Shown one piece after another: positions 1 through 8,773 of a stretch of 64,000 bases of DNA. The notes under the pieces were generated by a model, which ran no database searches, had not been told where the DNA came from, and saw only the letters and a program-made list of their open reading frames with translations. The position numbers and the translations under genes were made by a program. The stretch is from Burkholderia sp. Ax-1724 (lineage in GTDB: Bacteria > Pseudomonadota > Gammaproteobacteria > Burkholderiales > Burkholderiaceae), in assembly GCF_011752995.1 (NCBI RefSeq), contig NZ_VWWL01000027.1, forward strand, positions 1-64,000, written 5' to 3'. The stretch's first letter is position 1; the number at the start of each line of letters is the position of its first letter.

Positions 1-66
1 GTGAAACGACTCCACGCCGATGATAGTGCGGATTGCCCGTGTGAAAGTAGGTAATCGTCAGGCTCC
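1..66 (+). rRNA. rrf: 5S ribosomal RNA, 3' part (5' end outside window)
   Basis: The first 66 bases match the 3' half of a betaproteobacterial 5S rRNA as I know it, including the GACTCCACGCCGATGATAGT segment and the 3' end GGTAATCGTCAGGCTCC that would pair with the missing 5' end. The rest of an rrn operon presumably lies left of the window. The exact 3' end is uncertain by a few bases. Confidence 0.93.
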
Positions 67-79
67 TCATGCTGTAACA

Positions 80-128
80 CGGACCCCGGCTTCTCACTCT
101 GAGTGCCGGGGTCCGGCCGTTTACGGCC
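80..128 (+). terminator. rrn operon terminator region
   Basis: Fourteen bases after the 5S end comes a perfect 11-bp stem (CGGACCCCGGC at 80-90 and its complement at 105-115, 14-base loop). It overlaps a second small hairpin (GGCCGT at 115-120 with ACGGCC at 123-128). There is no long T run, so termination efficiency is inferred from position and stability. Confidence 0.75.
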
Positions 129-253
129 CGATTCCTCTCTAATGCCAGCATGGATTCGCTGGCCGCACGGGAGCGTCGGGCAGAACTGTCAAAAACCGGG
201 CCACTCTATTCGCTGATCTACAGCAAGGCACGGCAACACTCACCCACTACGCC

Positions 254-1450
254 TCACTTCCCCTGCGCGAGAAACTTCTGCGCCAGCCGAACCCAATAAG
301 TCGACCCGACCGGCAGTAATTCATCGTTGAAGTCATAGCTTGCGTTATGCAGCATGCAAGGGCCCGCGCCGTGTCCAGCTTCCCGATGCCCGCCTTCTCC
401 GTTGCCCAGAAAGGCGTAGCAACCCGGTTTCGCCAGCAACATGAAGGAAAAATCCTCAGCGCCCATTGTCGGCTCGACGGCATCGTCGACATTTTTCGTA
501 CCGACAATCTCCTTCATCACCGTCGCCGCAAAACGCGCTTCCTCGCCACTGTTGACCGTCGGCGGGTAGTTTCGATGGAAGCGGACCTGGACTGAGCAAT
601 CGTATGCTTCAGCGGTACTCTCCGCGATCTTGCGCATGCGCGTTTCGATCAGATCGAGCGTCTCCGTTGTGAAAGTCCGCACCGTTCCCGCGATCCACGC
701 ATCGTTCGGGACAACGTTGACCGCATCGCCGGCATGAATCTGGGTAATCGACAGCACCGCCGTATCTAGCGGCTTCTTGTTGCGCGTGATGATACTTTGC
801 AGTCCATTCGCGATCTGCACCGCCGTAAAAACCGGATCGCGCCCATTGTGCGGCAGCGCGGCATGCGCGCCCACGCCCTTGATTTCGATGCGGAATTCGT
901 TGCTCGACGCCATGATCGGACCTTCCGTCACCCCGAAGTGACCCGCCGGTATGCCCGGCCAGTTGTGGATGCCGAACACCGCATCCACTGGGAATTTCAC
1001 GAACAGGCCATCGTCGATCATTGCTCGCGCACCAGCGCCGCCTTCTTCGGCCGGTTGGAAAATGAACACGATCGTGCCGTCGAAATCACCGTGCCTCGCC
1101 AGATATTGCGCTGCACCGAGCAGCATCGCGGTATGTCCATCATGACCGCACGCGTGCATCTTGCCGTCGTTTTTCGAGCGGTGCTCGAAGCTGTTGAGTT
1201 CCTGAATCGGTAGCGCATCCATGTCGGCACGCAAGCCAATCGCGCGCGTGCCGTTGCCACGTTTCAATACGCCGACCACACCTGTTTTACCCAATCCACG
1301 ATGAGTTTCGATGCCCCATGACTCGAGCGTCCGGGCGACGAGATCGGCCGTCATTGCCTCCTCATAGCGCAGTTCCGGGTGGGCGTGGATGGTTCGTCGG
1401 AGAGTCTGGATTTCGCCGCGAGCGGCCTGGATTTCGGGGATCAGTTTCAT
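254..1450 (-). CDS. M20 family metallopeptidase / amidohydrolase (hippurate hydrolase-like)
   Basis: A 398-residue M20D-type amidohydrolase, expected to cleave the amide bond of N-acyl amino acids (hippurate hydrolase or IAA-amino acid hydrolase type) in the cytoplasm. Family marks are RADMDALPI (about 74-82), the metal motif HACGHDGH (Cys101, His103), the acid pair in FQPAEEG (Glu135/136), an HN pair near 160, MGAEDFSF and a C-terminal LHN. The dimerisation domain sits between about 185 and 300. I chose the ATG at 1450 because homologous sequence begins at MKLIPEI; the frame stays open further upstream but looks non-coding. It runs convergent to the rrn operon and divergent from the molybdoenzyme gene, 176 bases away. 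The true substrate cannot be read from the sequence. Confidence 0.9.
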   Translation of the reverse strand: MKLIPEIQAARGEIQTLRRTIHAHPELRYEEAMTADLVARTLESWGIETHRGLGKTGVVGVLKRGNGTRAIGLRADMDALPIQELNSFEHRSKNDGKMHACGHDGHTAMLLGAAQYLARHGDFDGTIVFIFQPAEEGGAGARAMIDDGLFVKFPVDAVFGIHNWPGIPAGHFGVTEGPIMASSNEFRIEIKGVGAHAALPHNGRDPVFTAVQIANGLQSIITRNKKPLDTAVLSITQIHAGDAVNVVPNDAWIAGTVRTFTTETLDLIETRMRKIAESTAEAYDCSVQVRFHRNYPPTVNSGEEARFAATVMKEIVGTKNVDDAVEPTMGAEDFSFMLLAKPGCYAFLGNGEGGHREAGHGAGPCMLHNASYDFNDELLPVGSTYWVRLAQKFLAQGK

Positions 1451-1626
1451 GATGGCGTGATGGTGTGCTGGGCTTGCGTGGGATCGCTCGGGGCCGCTTG
1501 GCCCGGGCACGGAGATAATCGATTCTACGCCGAAGGTATTTTTGGCGGCACCACCCAGGTCGGCGGCCTGATGGCGTAATAAAATTCCACATTGCTCGTG
1601 CTCACCGTCTGCCTGGAAACATTTCG

Positions 1627-3705
1627 ATGAATGCCCCGACCGAATTCGCACGTGCCGTGTGTCCGCACGATTGCCCCGACACCTGTGCGATGCGTGTGAC
1701 CGTCGAGAATGGGCGGGCGATCAAGGTCGCGGGCGACCCGGAGCATCCGCCGACACAAGGCGTGTTGTGTACCAAGGTTAGCCGCTATGCCGAGCGTGTG
1801 TACCATCCGAACCGGCTAACCACGCCGATGAAACGCATCGGTCGCAAGGGCGAAGGGCGCTTTGAGCCGATCAGTTGGGACGCCGTGCTGGAACTGGCCG
1901 CGACTCGTCTGGCGGAGATCGCGCGCCGCGCACCGGAAGCGATTCTGCCGTACAGCTACGCCGGCACGATGGGGCTCGTGCAGAGCGAGAGCATTTCGCA
2001 GCGGCTTTTTCACAAGCTCGGCGCGTCCCAGCTTGACCGCACGATTTGCGCCGCGGCCGGCGCCGCGGGGCTGAAATACACGTACGGTGCGAGCATCGGC
2101 ATGCACATCGAGTTTTTTGCCGAGAGCGAAGTCGTTCTGATCTGGGGCGCCAATCCGATCGCGTCGAATCTGCATTTCTGGACGCGCGCGCAGGAAGCCA
2201 AGCGTCGCGGCGCGCGGCTGATCGCAATTGATCCGTATCGCTCGCTCACCGCCGAGAAATGCCACCAGCACATTGCATTGAAGCTCGGCACCGATGCCGC
2301 TTTGGCGCTCGGCATGATGCATGTGCTCATCGAAGAAGACCGGCTCGACCATGCGTACATCGCCGCGCATACGCTGGGTTTCGCCGGGTTGAAGGAGCGC
2401 GCGCTTGGCTATCCGCCGTCGCGAGTTAGCGAGATTTGCGGTATCGAAGAGCGGACAATCGTAGAACTTGCGCGGCTTTACGGCAGCACGCAGAAGGCCG
2501 CGATTCGCCTGAATTACGGTCTGCAACGCGTGCGCGGCGGTGGCAATGCGGTACGCGCCATCGCGTGTCTGCCGGCGTTGACGGGGGCTTGGCGCGAACG
2601 TTCGGGTGGCGCGCTGCTGTCATCGAGTGGCTGGGCGCCGGTCGATTCGCATGCTCTGCAGCGTCCGGACCTGATGCCCGGCTGGCCGGCCAAGCCGAGC
2701 CGCGTCGTCAATATGAATGCGATTGGCGACGCGTTGCGGCATCCCGGCGACGCCGCGTTCGGTCCGAAAATCGAGGCGCTTGTCGTCTACAACTCGAATC
2801 CCGTGGCGGTCGCGCCGGACTCCGAGCGCGTTGCAGCCGGTTTTGCGCGCGAGGATCTGTTCACTATCGTGCTCGAACATTTCCAGACCGATACCGCCGA
2901 CTACGCCGACCTGCTCCTGGCCGCCACCACGCAGCTCGAACACCTCGACGTGCACAAGTCGTACGGCCACACGCACGTGATGGCTAACCTGCCTGCGATC
3001 GCCCCAATCGGCGAAGCCCGCCCGAACACCGAAATCTTTCGCGGCATCGCGCGCCGCATGGGACTCGACGACACCGCGCTATTCGAGAGCGATGAAGCGA
3101 TCGCGCAGGCCGCGTTCCGCTGGCAGGACAAAACGCTCGAAGGCATCGACTGGGCGACGCTGAAACAGAACGGCTGGGCCAAACTCAACCTGCCCGATGC
3201 ACCTTTTGCCGACGGCGGTTTCCACACGCCATCCGGCAAGTGCGAGTTCTATAGTGAACGTCTCGCGCAGCAGGGGCTCGATCCGCTGCCCGACTATCTG
3301 CCGCCCCACGAATCCGCCGACGGCGCGCCCGAACTCGCCTCCCGTTATCCGCTCGCGATGATTTCGCCGCCCTCGCGCAACTTCCTGAACAGCACCTTCG
3401 TGAATATCGAGAGTTTGCGTGCGACGGAAGGTGAGCCGCATCTCGACATCCATCCAGCCGACGCTCACGCGCGAAACATCGCCGACGGCGAGCAGGTGCG
3501 TATTTTCAACGACCGAGGTTCGATGCAGGCGCGCGCCCGCGTGACCGACAGGGCGCGCGAAGGGCTCGTGGTCGGATTGTCGATCTGGTGGAAAAAGCTC
3601 GCGCCGGACGGTCGCAACGCCAATCAGCTGACGAGCCAGGCACTCACCGATCTCGGCGGTTCCGCCACGTTTTATGACTGTCTCGTCGAAGTCGAGCGAG
3701 CCTGA
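1627..3705 (+). CDS. Molybdopterin-dependent oxidoreductase, DMSO reductase superfamily
   Basis: A 692-residue protein with the layout of bis-MGD molybdenum or tungsten enzymes. An N-terminal 4Fe-4S site is formed by Cys12, Cys16, Cys20 and Cys48 (CPHDCPDTC, then VLCTK). The body is a molybdopterin oxidoreductase domain, with a molydopterin-binding C-terminal domain from about residue 575. Cys141, in RTICAAAGAAG, is at the position where this superfamily often has the metal ligand (my inference). No signal peptide or twin-arginine motif is visible, so it should be cytoplasmic. No electron-transfer or membrane-anchor subunit gene is adjacent, which makes it an orphan catalytic subunit of unknown substrate. 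It lies divergent from the amidohydrolase and 160 bases ahead of fadD on the same strand. Confidence 0.88.
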   Translation: MNAPTEFARAVCPHDCPDTCAMRVTVENGRAIKVAGDPEHPPTQGVLCTKVSRYAERVYHPNRLTTPMKRIGRKGEGRFEPISWDAVLELAATRLAEIARRAPEAILPYSYAGTMGLVQSESISQRLFHKLGASQLDRTICAAAGAAGLKYTYGASIGMHIEFFAESEVVLIWGANPIASNLHFWTRAQEAKRRGARLIAIDPYRSLTAEKCHQHIALKLGTDAALALGMMHVLIEEDRLDHAYIAAHTLGFAGLKERALGYPPSRVSEICGIEERTIVELARLYGSTQKAAIRLNYGLQRVRGGGNAVRAIACLPALTGAWRERSGGALLSSSGWAPVDSHALQRPDLMPGWPAKPSRVVNMNAIGDALRHPGDAAFGPKIEALVVYNSNPVAVAPDSERVAAGFAREDLFTIVLEHFQTDTADYADLLLAATTQLEHLDVHKSYGHTHVMANLPAIAPIGEARPNTEIFRGIARRMGLDDTALFESDEAIAQAAFRWQDKTLEGIDWATLKQNGWAKLNLPDAPFADGGFHTPSGKCEFYSERLAQQGLDPLPDYLPPHESADGAPELASRYPLAMISPPSRNFLNSTFVNIESLRATEGEPHLDIHPADAHARNIADGEQVRIFNDRGSMQARARVTDRAREGLVVGLSIWWKKLAPDGRNANQLTSQALTDLGGSATFYDCLVEVERA

Positions 3706-3865
3706 AATGCCCTCGGAAGGCCGGCTGCACGGCCACTCGGCATCCGAGACCCCACAGGTTCGAGTCAGCAGTCTAACCTCATCGCTTTCGTCGATAGCAA
3801 TAATGTGTCCATGCTACGATGCGATTTTTAGCACGACCATTCGAAAATAATTCAGGAGACGCTGC

Positions 3866-5539
3866 ATGGAGAAAATCTGGCTGAAATCTTATCCGCCCGG
3901 CGTTCCCGCAGAAATCAACCCTTCCCTTTATTCGTCGGTAGCCGAACTGCTCGAGGATGCGTTTCGCGAACACCGGGCCAAGCCGGCGTTCGTCTGCATG
4001 GGCAAGGAAATCAGATACGGCGAGCTCGACGAACTCTCGCGCAAGCTTGCCGCGTGGCTTCAGTCGAAGGGACTCGCGCGCGGCGCGCGAGTCGCGATCA
4101 TGATGCCGAACGTGCTGCAATATCCGGCGGCGATCGCCGGCATCTTGCGCGCGGGCTACGTCGTCGTGAACGTGAACCCGCTCTACACGCCGCGCGAACT
4201 CGAGCATCAGTTGAAGGACAGCGGCGCTGAAGCGATTATCCTGCTCGAGAATTTCGCGGCAACGCTGCAGGCGATCGTGCGCAATACGGCGGTCAAGCAT
4301 ATCGTCGTTGCGACGATGGGCGACCTGATGGGCATCAAGGGCCCGCTCGTGAACTTCGTCGTGCGCAAGGTCAGGAAGATGGTGCCGGCGTGGAGCCTGC
4401 CGGGCCACATCAAGTTCAACGCCGCGATCGCGCAGGGCGCGGGTCTCGGTTTCAAACCCGTCCAGCAGGGACCGGACGACGTGGCGTTCCTGCAATACAC
4501 GGGCGGCACGACCGGCGTGGCCAAGGGCGCGACGCTGCTGAACCGGAATCTGATCGCGAACGTGCTGCAATCGGAAGTGTGGCTCAATCCGGTGCGCGCG
4601 AATCGTACCGATATCGATCAGTTCATCACGGTCGTCGCGCTGCCGCTTTATCACGTGTTTGCGCTGACCGTGTGCGGCTTGCTGACGATCCGCACCGGCG
4701 GTCTCGGCGTGCTGATTCCGAATCCGCGCGATATTCCCGGCACGATCAAATCGCTGGAAGGCTATGCGATCACGACGATCCCTGCCGTCAACACGCTCTA
4801 CAACGCGTTATTGAACAGCCCCGACTTCCACAAGCTCGACTTCTCGAAGTTGCTCACCGCGAACGCCGGCGGCATGGCCGTGCAGGAGGCGGTCGCGAAG
4901 CGCTGGTTCGAGGCAACGCGCACGCCGATCGTCGAAGGGTACGGGTTGTCGGAAACGTCGCCGTGTGCGACCTGCAACCCGGTCACGGTGACCGAATACA
5001 GCGGCACGATCGGTTTGCCGCTGCCGTCCACCGAAATCTCGATCCGCGATGACGACGGCAACGAAGTGCCGCTCGGCCAGGCCGGCGAAATCTGCATCCG
5101 CGGACCGCAGGTGATGGCGGGCTACTGGAACCGTCCGGACGAAACCGCGAAGGTCATGACCCCGGACGGCTTCTTCAAATCGGGCGATGTCGGCATGATG
5201 AACGCGGATGGCTTCGTGAAGATCGTCGACCGCAAGAAGGACATGATTCTCGTGTCGGGCTTCAACGTGTATCCGAACGAGATCGAGGACGTCGTGGCGA
5301 AGCTGCCGGGCGTGTTCGAAGTCGCTGCGGTCGGCGTGCCGGACCCGCATTCGGGCGAGGCGGTGAAGCTGTTCGTCGTGAAGAAGGACCCGGCGCTGAC
5401 CGACGAGGACATCTTCGCGTACTGCAAGACGCAACTGACCGGCTATAAACGGCCAAAGGTCGTCGAATTCCGCACGGAACTGCCGAAGAGCAACGTCGGC
5501 AAGATTCTGCGCCGCGAGCTGCGCGACGGAAGGGCGTGA
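3866..5539 (+). CDS. fadD: Long-chain-fatty-acid--CoA ligase
   Basis: A 557-residue acyl-adenylate-forming enzyme that would activate long-chain fatty acids to acyl-CoA for beta-oxidation, in the cytoplasm or at the inner membrane. The ATP/AMP motif YTGGTTGVAKGA is at 211-222. The later core motifs EGYGLSETSP, the GDVG region and DRKKDMILVSGFNVYP follow in order, with the C-terminal lysine in KSNVGKILRREL. Length and N-terminus (MEKIWLKSYPPGVPAEI) match FadD. The ATG has a good ribosome site (CAGGAGA, 3853-3859). An extended -10-like TGCTACGAT lies at 3812-3820 without a convincing -35. A strong terminator follows. Assignment to fadD rather than another acyl-CoA synthetase is likely but not certain. 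Confidence 0.93.
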   Translation: MEKIWLKSYPPGVPAEINPSLYSSVAELLEDAFREHRAKPAFVCMGKEIRYGELDELSRKLAAWLQSKGLARGARVAIMMPNVLQYPAAIAGILRAGYVVVNVNPLYTPRELEHQLKDSGAEAIILLENFAATLQAIVRNTAVKHIVVATMGDLMGIKGPLVNFVVRKVRKMVPAWSLPGHIKFNAAIAQGAGLGFKPVQQGPDDVAFLQYTGGTTGVAKGATLLNRNLIANVLQSEVWLNPVRANRTDIDQFITVVALPLYHVFALTVCGLLTIRTGGLGVLIPNPRDIPGTIKSLEGYAITTIPAVNTLYNALLNSPDFHKLDFSKLLTANAGGMAVQEAVAKRWFEATRTPIVEGYGLSETSPCATCNPVTVTEYSGTIGLPLPSTEISIRDDDGNEVPLGQAGEICIRGPQVMAGYWNRPDETAKVMTPDGFFKSGDVGMMNADGFVKIVDRKKDMILVSGFNVYPNEIEDVVAKLPGVFEVAAVGVPDPHSGEAVKLFVVKKDPALTDEDIFAYCKTQLTGYKRPKVVEFRTELPKSNVGKILRRELRDGRA

Positions 5540-5606
5540 GCGCATCGGAGCGTGCCAGGTCGGCACGCTAACCGGCGAGTCAGATAGCAAACAGGAAAAC
5601 CCGGAA

Positions 5607-5645
5607 GAAAAACCCGGCGGACGAAAGCCAGCCGGGTTTTTCTTT
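5607..5645 (+). terminator. Rho-independent terminator of fadD
   Basis: A perfect 12-bp stem, GAAAAACCCGGC (5607-5618) with GCCGGGTTTTTC (5631-5642), has a 12-base loop. The T stretch is built into the 3' arm and continues as TTTG. Confidence 0.9.
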
Positions 5646-5734
5646 GTCGAGATTGCCGCCCGAGAGAACCGCGCACGGCAAACACCCGGCACCGCGAATC
5701 CACCGGTTCCCCGGCTAGCCACAAATGGCGAGCA

Positions 5735-5761
5735 CAAAAAAAGGCGCCCGAAGGCGCCTTT
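5735..5761 (-). terminator. Rho-independent terminator of the porin gene
   Basis: Read on the minus strand this is a 9-bp stem AAAGGCGCC/GGCGCCTTT closed by a TTCG tetraloop (arms 5753-5761 and 5740-5748). A run of eight T follows, seen as A at 5735-5742 on the plus strand. Confidence 0.93.
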
Positions 5762-5787
5762 GAGACAAACTGCGTTTTTACGACTTA

Positions 5788-6963
5788 TTAGAACTTGTGA
5801 CGGATACCGACGCGAGCCGTGAACTGGTTGGCGCTCGTCGAGCCGGTCAGGCCGTTGATGCCAGCCGTTGCAGCGACCACGCCATTGCCGGCTGCGTTCA
5901 GCACATCGCCCAGAGCATGCTGGTACACGCCGATCACGTACACGTCCGTACGCTTGGACAGGAAGTAGTCCACGCCCACAGCGCCTTGGTGGTACTGAGC
6001 CGTCGACGCACCTGCGATGCTCGCGCCACGCGTGTAGTCGTATGCAGCGCCGACCAGCAATGCCGGGGTCAGCTGATACTTGAAGTTGACTTCGCCGTTG
6101 TTGAACGTAGCCGACTGACCGCGGACGCTCGGTTGCGCGAACGTCGTGCCGAGGTTGGCGAAACGGATGTTCGAATACGTCAGGCCGATGGTAGCCGCGC
6201 CGAACGTGTATGCACCACCCGCACCGATCACCTGGTACGTGTTAGCCGACGTGTAAGCGCCGTAGACCGGCGAGGTCACTGCCGCGTTCGGTGCCGTGAT
6301 CGTGCCGCCGTTGTTGAAGATACCGCCCGAAGCTGCCGGCGTACGTGCGTTCAAATAGCCGACGCCCAATTGCAGCGGACCGTTGTTGTAGCCAGCGCCC
6401 AACGACCAGATCTGGTTGCCGGAGAAGTTGCCTGCCTGGCCGCCGAGGCTATACGTGCCGCCGAACGTCAGGCCGCCGTAGTTCGCGCTCGTGAACTTGA
6501 CCGTGTTGTTGGTGCGATACGCGTTGTTGAAGTTGTCGATATCGCCCGGGTGAGCAGCGATGTAGCCGCCCCACTGATCGCCCGCTTCGAACGGACCGAC
6601 GTAGTCGACGACGGAGTCGTACTGACGACCCAGCGTGACCGTGCCGAAGTTGCTCGACAGGCCGACGTATGCCTGACGGCCGAACATCAGGCCGCCTTGG
6701 CCGAGCTTGCCGTTGGTCACGTCAAAGCCGTTTTCCAACACGAACAGGGCCTTCAGACCGCCGCCCAGGTCTTCCGTGCCGCGCAGGCCGAAACGCGAGC
6801 CTTGCAGAACGCCGCTGGACATGTCGTACTTGTGGTAGCCACCCGAGTTGGTGTTCATGTTGATACCAACGTCGACGATACCGTACAGGGTCACGCTGCT
6901 CTGCGCATGTGCGACGCCTGCGAATGCGCCCAGTGCTGCGAGAGCGAGAAGCGACTTTTTCAT
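5788..6963 (-). CDS. Gram-negative porin (OmpC-like, trimeric outer-membrane channel)
   Basis: A 391-residue outer-membrane beta-barrel of the Burkholderia general porin family. The signal peptide is MKKSLLALAALGAFAGVAHA with cleavage before QSSVTLYGIVD, the usual mature start. The repeated aromatic/Gly strand pattern (FGLRGTEDLGGGLKALF, FGRQAYVGL, VTLGRQY) and the terminal Phe of RVGIRHKF, recognised for barrel assembly, complete the case. I chose the ATG at 6963, preceded by GGAG eight bases upstream; an earlier in-frame start would put extra residues before the signal peptide. Regulation is not evident. It is a stand-alone gene ending in a strong terminator that faces the fadD terminator. 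Confidence 0.95.
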   Translation of the reverse strand: MKKSLLALAALGAFAGVAHAQSSVTLYGIVDVGINMNTNSGGYHKYDMSSGVLQGSRFGLRGTEDLGGGLKALFVLENGFDVTNGKLGQGGLMFGRQAYVGLSSNFGTVTLGRQYDSVVDYVGPFEAGDQWGGYIAAHPGDIDNFNNAYRTNNTVKFTSANYGGLTFGGTYSLGGQAGNFSGNQIWSLGAGYNNGPLQLGVGYLNARTPAASGGIFNNGGTITAPNAAVTSPVYGAYTSANTYQVIGAGGAYTFGAATIGLTYSNIRFANLGTTFAQPSVRGQSATFNNGEVNFKYQLTPALLVGAAYDYTRGASIAGASTAQYHQGAVGVDYFLSKRTDVYVIGVYQHALGDVLNAAGNGVVAATAGINGLTGSTSANQFTARVGIRHKF

Positions 6964-7269
6964 CGAATGATCTCCAAGGATTACGAATCTTTTGTACAAG
7001 GCGAAATATTTATCTAGGGCTCAAAGGCCTTGCTTGTCCAACTTCGCGAGAAGTTGCCACGTAATGTAACAAAAGGCATACATGCCACAAAGAAAAAGCG
7101 GAGGGCCTGGACGGCTCCTGTTTCGTTTACGCAACATGGTCTAGAATCGGAAATGGGTCGCCCATTTCATGCGGATTCGAGCTTTCCGCGCAGCCGGTTT
7201 TGCGTCGCAAAGCCTTGTCGCGCGGACCTTCCGCTGCGATGAGGCGCAGCTTGAATCGGGGAGCGTTTT
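6964..7269. other. Divergent intergenic region between porin and coq7
   Basis: About 306 bases must hold both promoters. On the plus strand TAGAAT (7142-7147) is the best -10 candidate for coq7. It is followed by a 7-bp inverted repeat AAATGGG/CCCATTT (7151-7167) around the expected start. An AACTTC-GCGA-GAAGTT hairpin lies at 7040-7055, in the porin upstream region. I found no strong -35 element for either gene. Confidence 0.4.
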
Positions 7270-7908
7270 ATGTGGCTGGACGAGTTGATTGGCGAGTTTG
7301 ATCGGGGTTTACGCTCACTGACGGGCGTGTCGCGGATGGGTCGTCCGCTACCGGTTCCACACGAGTCGGTGGCGACGGCCGAGGCACCCGAACTCTCGCC
7401 AGCGGAGCGCACGCACGCGGCCGGTTTGATGCGCGTGAACCATGTCGGCGAGGTCTGCGCACAGGCGCTTTATCAGGCGCAGAAACTCACCACGCGTTCG
7501 CCCGTATTGCGCGCCATGTTCGAGCACGCCGCCGCCGAGGAAGAAGACCATCTTGCGTGGACCGCGAAGCGTCTCGAGGCGCTCGACTCGCGTCCGAGTC
7601 TGCTGAATCCTCTTTGGTACGCGGGCGCGCTGGCGGTCGGTCTCGCGGCCGGGCGCATGGGCGATCGCGTAAGCCTTGGCTTCATGGCCGAAACCGAGCG
7701 TCAGGTGGAGTTGCATCTCGATAGCCATCTCGAGAAACTGCCGGCAGCCGATCACGAATCGCGCGCGATCGTCGAGCAGATGCGTATCGACGAAGCGCAG
7801 CACGGCCGGGCCGCGATGGATGCGGGCGGCGTCGAACTGCCGTTTCCCGCGCGCGCGCTGATGCGCGCGATGTCGAAGGTCATGACGCGCACGGCCTATT
7901 ACCTATAA
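7270..7908 (+). CDS. coq7: Demethoxyubiquinone hydroxylase (2-polyprenyl-3-methyl-6-methoxy-1,4-benzoquinone monooxygenase)
   Basis: A 212-residue di-iron hydroxylase of ubiquinone synthesis that adds the last ring hydroxyl, as a peripheral inner-membrane protein. The carboxylate-bridged di-iron ligands are all present: Glu61, Glu91 and His94 (EEDH), Glu143, and Glu175 with His178 (DEAQH). The hydrophobic segment about 112-128 (LNPLWYAGALAVGLAAG) fits the membrane-associated surface of the family. Ubiquinone-8 in this organism would use the octaprenyl chain made by IspB, encoded at 41.7 kb. This oxygen-dependent enzyme is a Coq7-type alternative to UbiF. It stands alone upstream of the dcw cluster. 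Confidence 0.95.
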   Translation: MWLDELIGEFDRGLRSLTGVSRMGRPLPVPHESVATAEAPELSPAERTHAAGLMRVNHVGEVCAQALYQAQKLTTRSPVLRAMFEHAAAEEEDHLAWTAKRLEALDSRPSLLNPLWYAGALAVGLAAGRMGDRVSLGFMAETERQVELHLDSHLEKLPAADHESRAIVEQMRIDEAQHGRAAMDAGGVELPFPARALMRAMSKVMTRTAYYL

Positions 7909-8191
7909 AACTGTCAAGCCGAACCGCCGCTGAAACCCGTTTTCCGAAACCGGGGCGGCGTTGCGCCCGCCGCTTCCTGTAAGCCCTCCGCAAGGCCTGT
8001 TTATCCCTCCCGATCCGTCTTAACGATCTCTTTCAATCCGCGTTGTTTCCCCGCACTTTTCACGTATCACCTTCACAAGTTTCACTAGCTCATTCATTTA
8101 TAACGGTTTTCCGTTTTATATCTGACGTGAGGGAGTCGCGCTAAGTCCTTGTTCTAGCAAACAAAATTCGCTCGAAAAGCGGGCCGCTCCC

Positions 8192-8220
8192 TTGACCCGT
8201 GTTTAGCGTTCCTCTAAAGT
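8192..8220 (+). promoter_or_regulatory. Sigma70-type promoter of the dcw cluster (Pmra)
   Basis: TTGACC (8192-8197) and TAAAGT (8215-8220) are separated by exactly 17 bases, about 110 bases ahead of mraZ. The rest of the gap from coq7 (7909-8191) holds AT-rich sequence with a small AACGG-TTTT-CCGTT hairpin and several TTCAC motifs, but no gene that I can support. Confidence 0.82.
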
Positions 8221-8255
8221 GGGAGACAGTGTGAGAAAGTGTATTTTTGTGTGAT
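8219..8255 (+). promoter_or_regulatory. MraZ-binding repeats (operator)
   Basis: Four related heptamers recur at an exact 10-base period: GTGGGAG (8219), GTGTGAG (8229), GTGTATT (8239) and GTGTGAT (8249). MraZ is known to bind tandem TGGG-type boxes at about this spacing in front of its own gene. The array begins inside the -10 element and covers the expected start site, so repression of the cluster by MraZ is inferred. The third copy is the weakest. Confidence 0.78.
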
Positions 8256-8329
8256 CTCAACACCACTTTCGGGTAGATTTTTACGAATCGGGAAGCCGGC
8301 GCAATAGCGCTGCAAGAGGGGAGAGCGAA

Positions 8330-8758
8330 GTGTTCCAAGGGGCGTCGGCGCTGACGCTCGATGCGAAGGGGCGGATGTCGATTCCCTCTCGTTATCGGGA
8401 TGCGCTGCAAACACAGGCAGAGGGACGGGTGACGATCACCAAGCACCCGGACGGCTGCCTGTTGCTCTTTCCGCGCCCCGAATGGGAAATCTTCCGCGAC
8501 AAGGTCGACAAGCTGCCCATGAACGCAGCCTGGTGGAAGCGCATTTTTCTCGGCAATGCAATGGATGTGGATATGGACGGCGCAGGCCGTGTGCTCGTGT
8601 CGCCGGAGTTGCGCACGGCCGGCTCGCTGGAGAAGGAAGTGACCCTGCTCGGCATGGGCCGTCACTTCGAGTTGTGGGACGCACAGATTTACGCCGCGAA
8701 GGAACAGGCGGCGATCGCCGAGGGCATGCCCGACGCGTTGAAAGATTTCACGTTCTGA
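8330..8758 (+). CDS. mraZ: Transcriptional regulator MraZ
   Basis: A 142-residue protein of two SpoVT/AbrB-like halves, each with the DxxGR signature (LDAKGRMSIPSRYRD near residues 10-24 and MDGAGRVLVSPELR near 83-96). It forms a ring that binds the repeats in front of the dcw operon and represses it. The start is GTG at 8330 behind GAGGGGAGAG. It is the first gene of the cluster and lies 15 bases ahead of rsmH, as in most bacteria. The operator just upstream supports autoregulation. Confidence 0.96.
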   Translation: MFQGASALTLDAKGRMSIPSRYRDALQTQAEGRVTITKHPDGCLLLFPRPEWEIFRDKVDKLPMNAAWWKRIFLGNAMDVDMDGAGRVLVSPELRTAGSLEKEVTLLGMGRHFELWDAQIYAAKEQAAIAEGMPDALKDFTF

Positions 8759-8773
8759 TCGCAGCTTATTTAT

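Noticed and set aside
254..1651. 465-residue version of the M20 amidohydrolase
   Set aside because: The first 67 residues are not family-like and cross the divergent promoter region; homology starts at the ATG at 1450.
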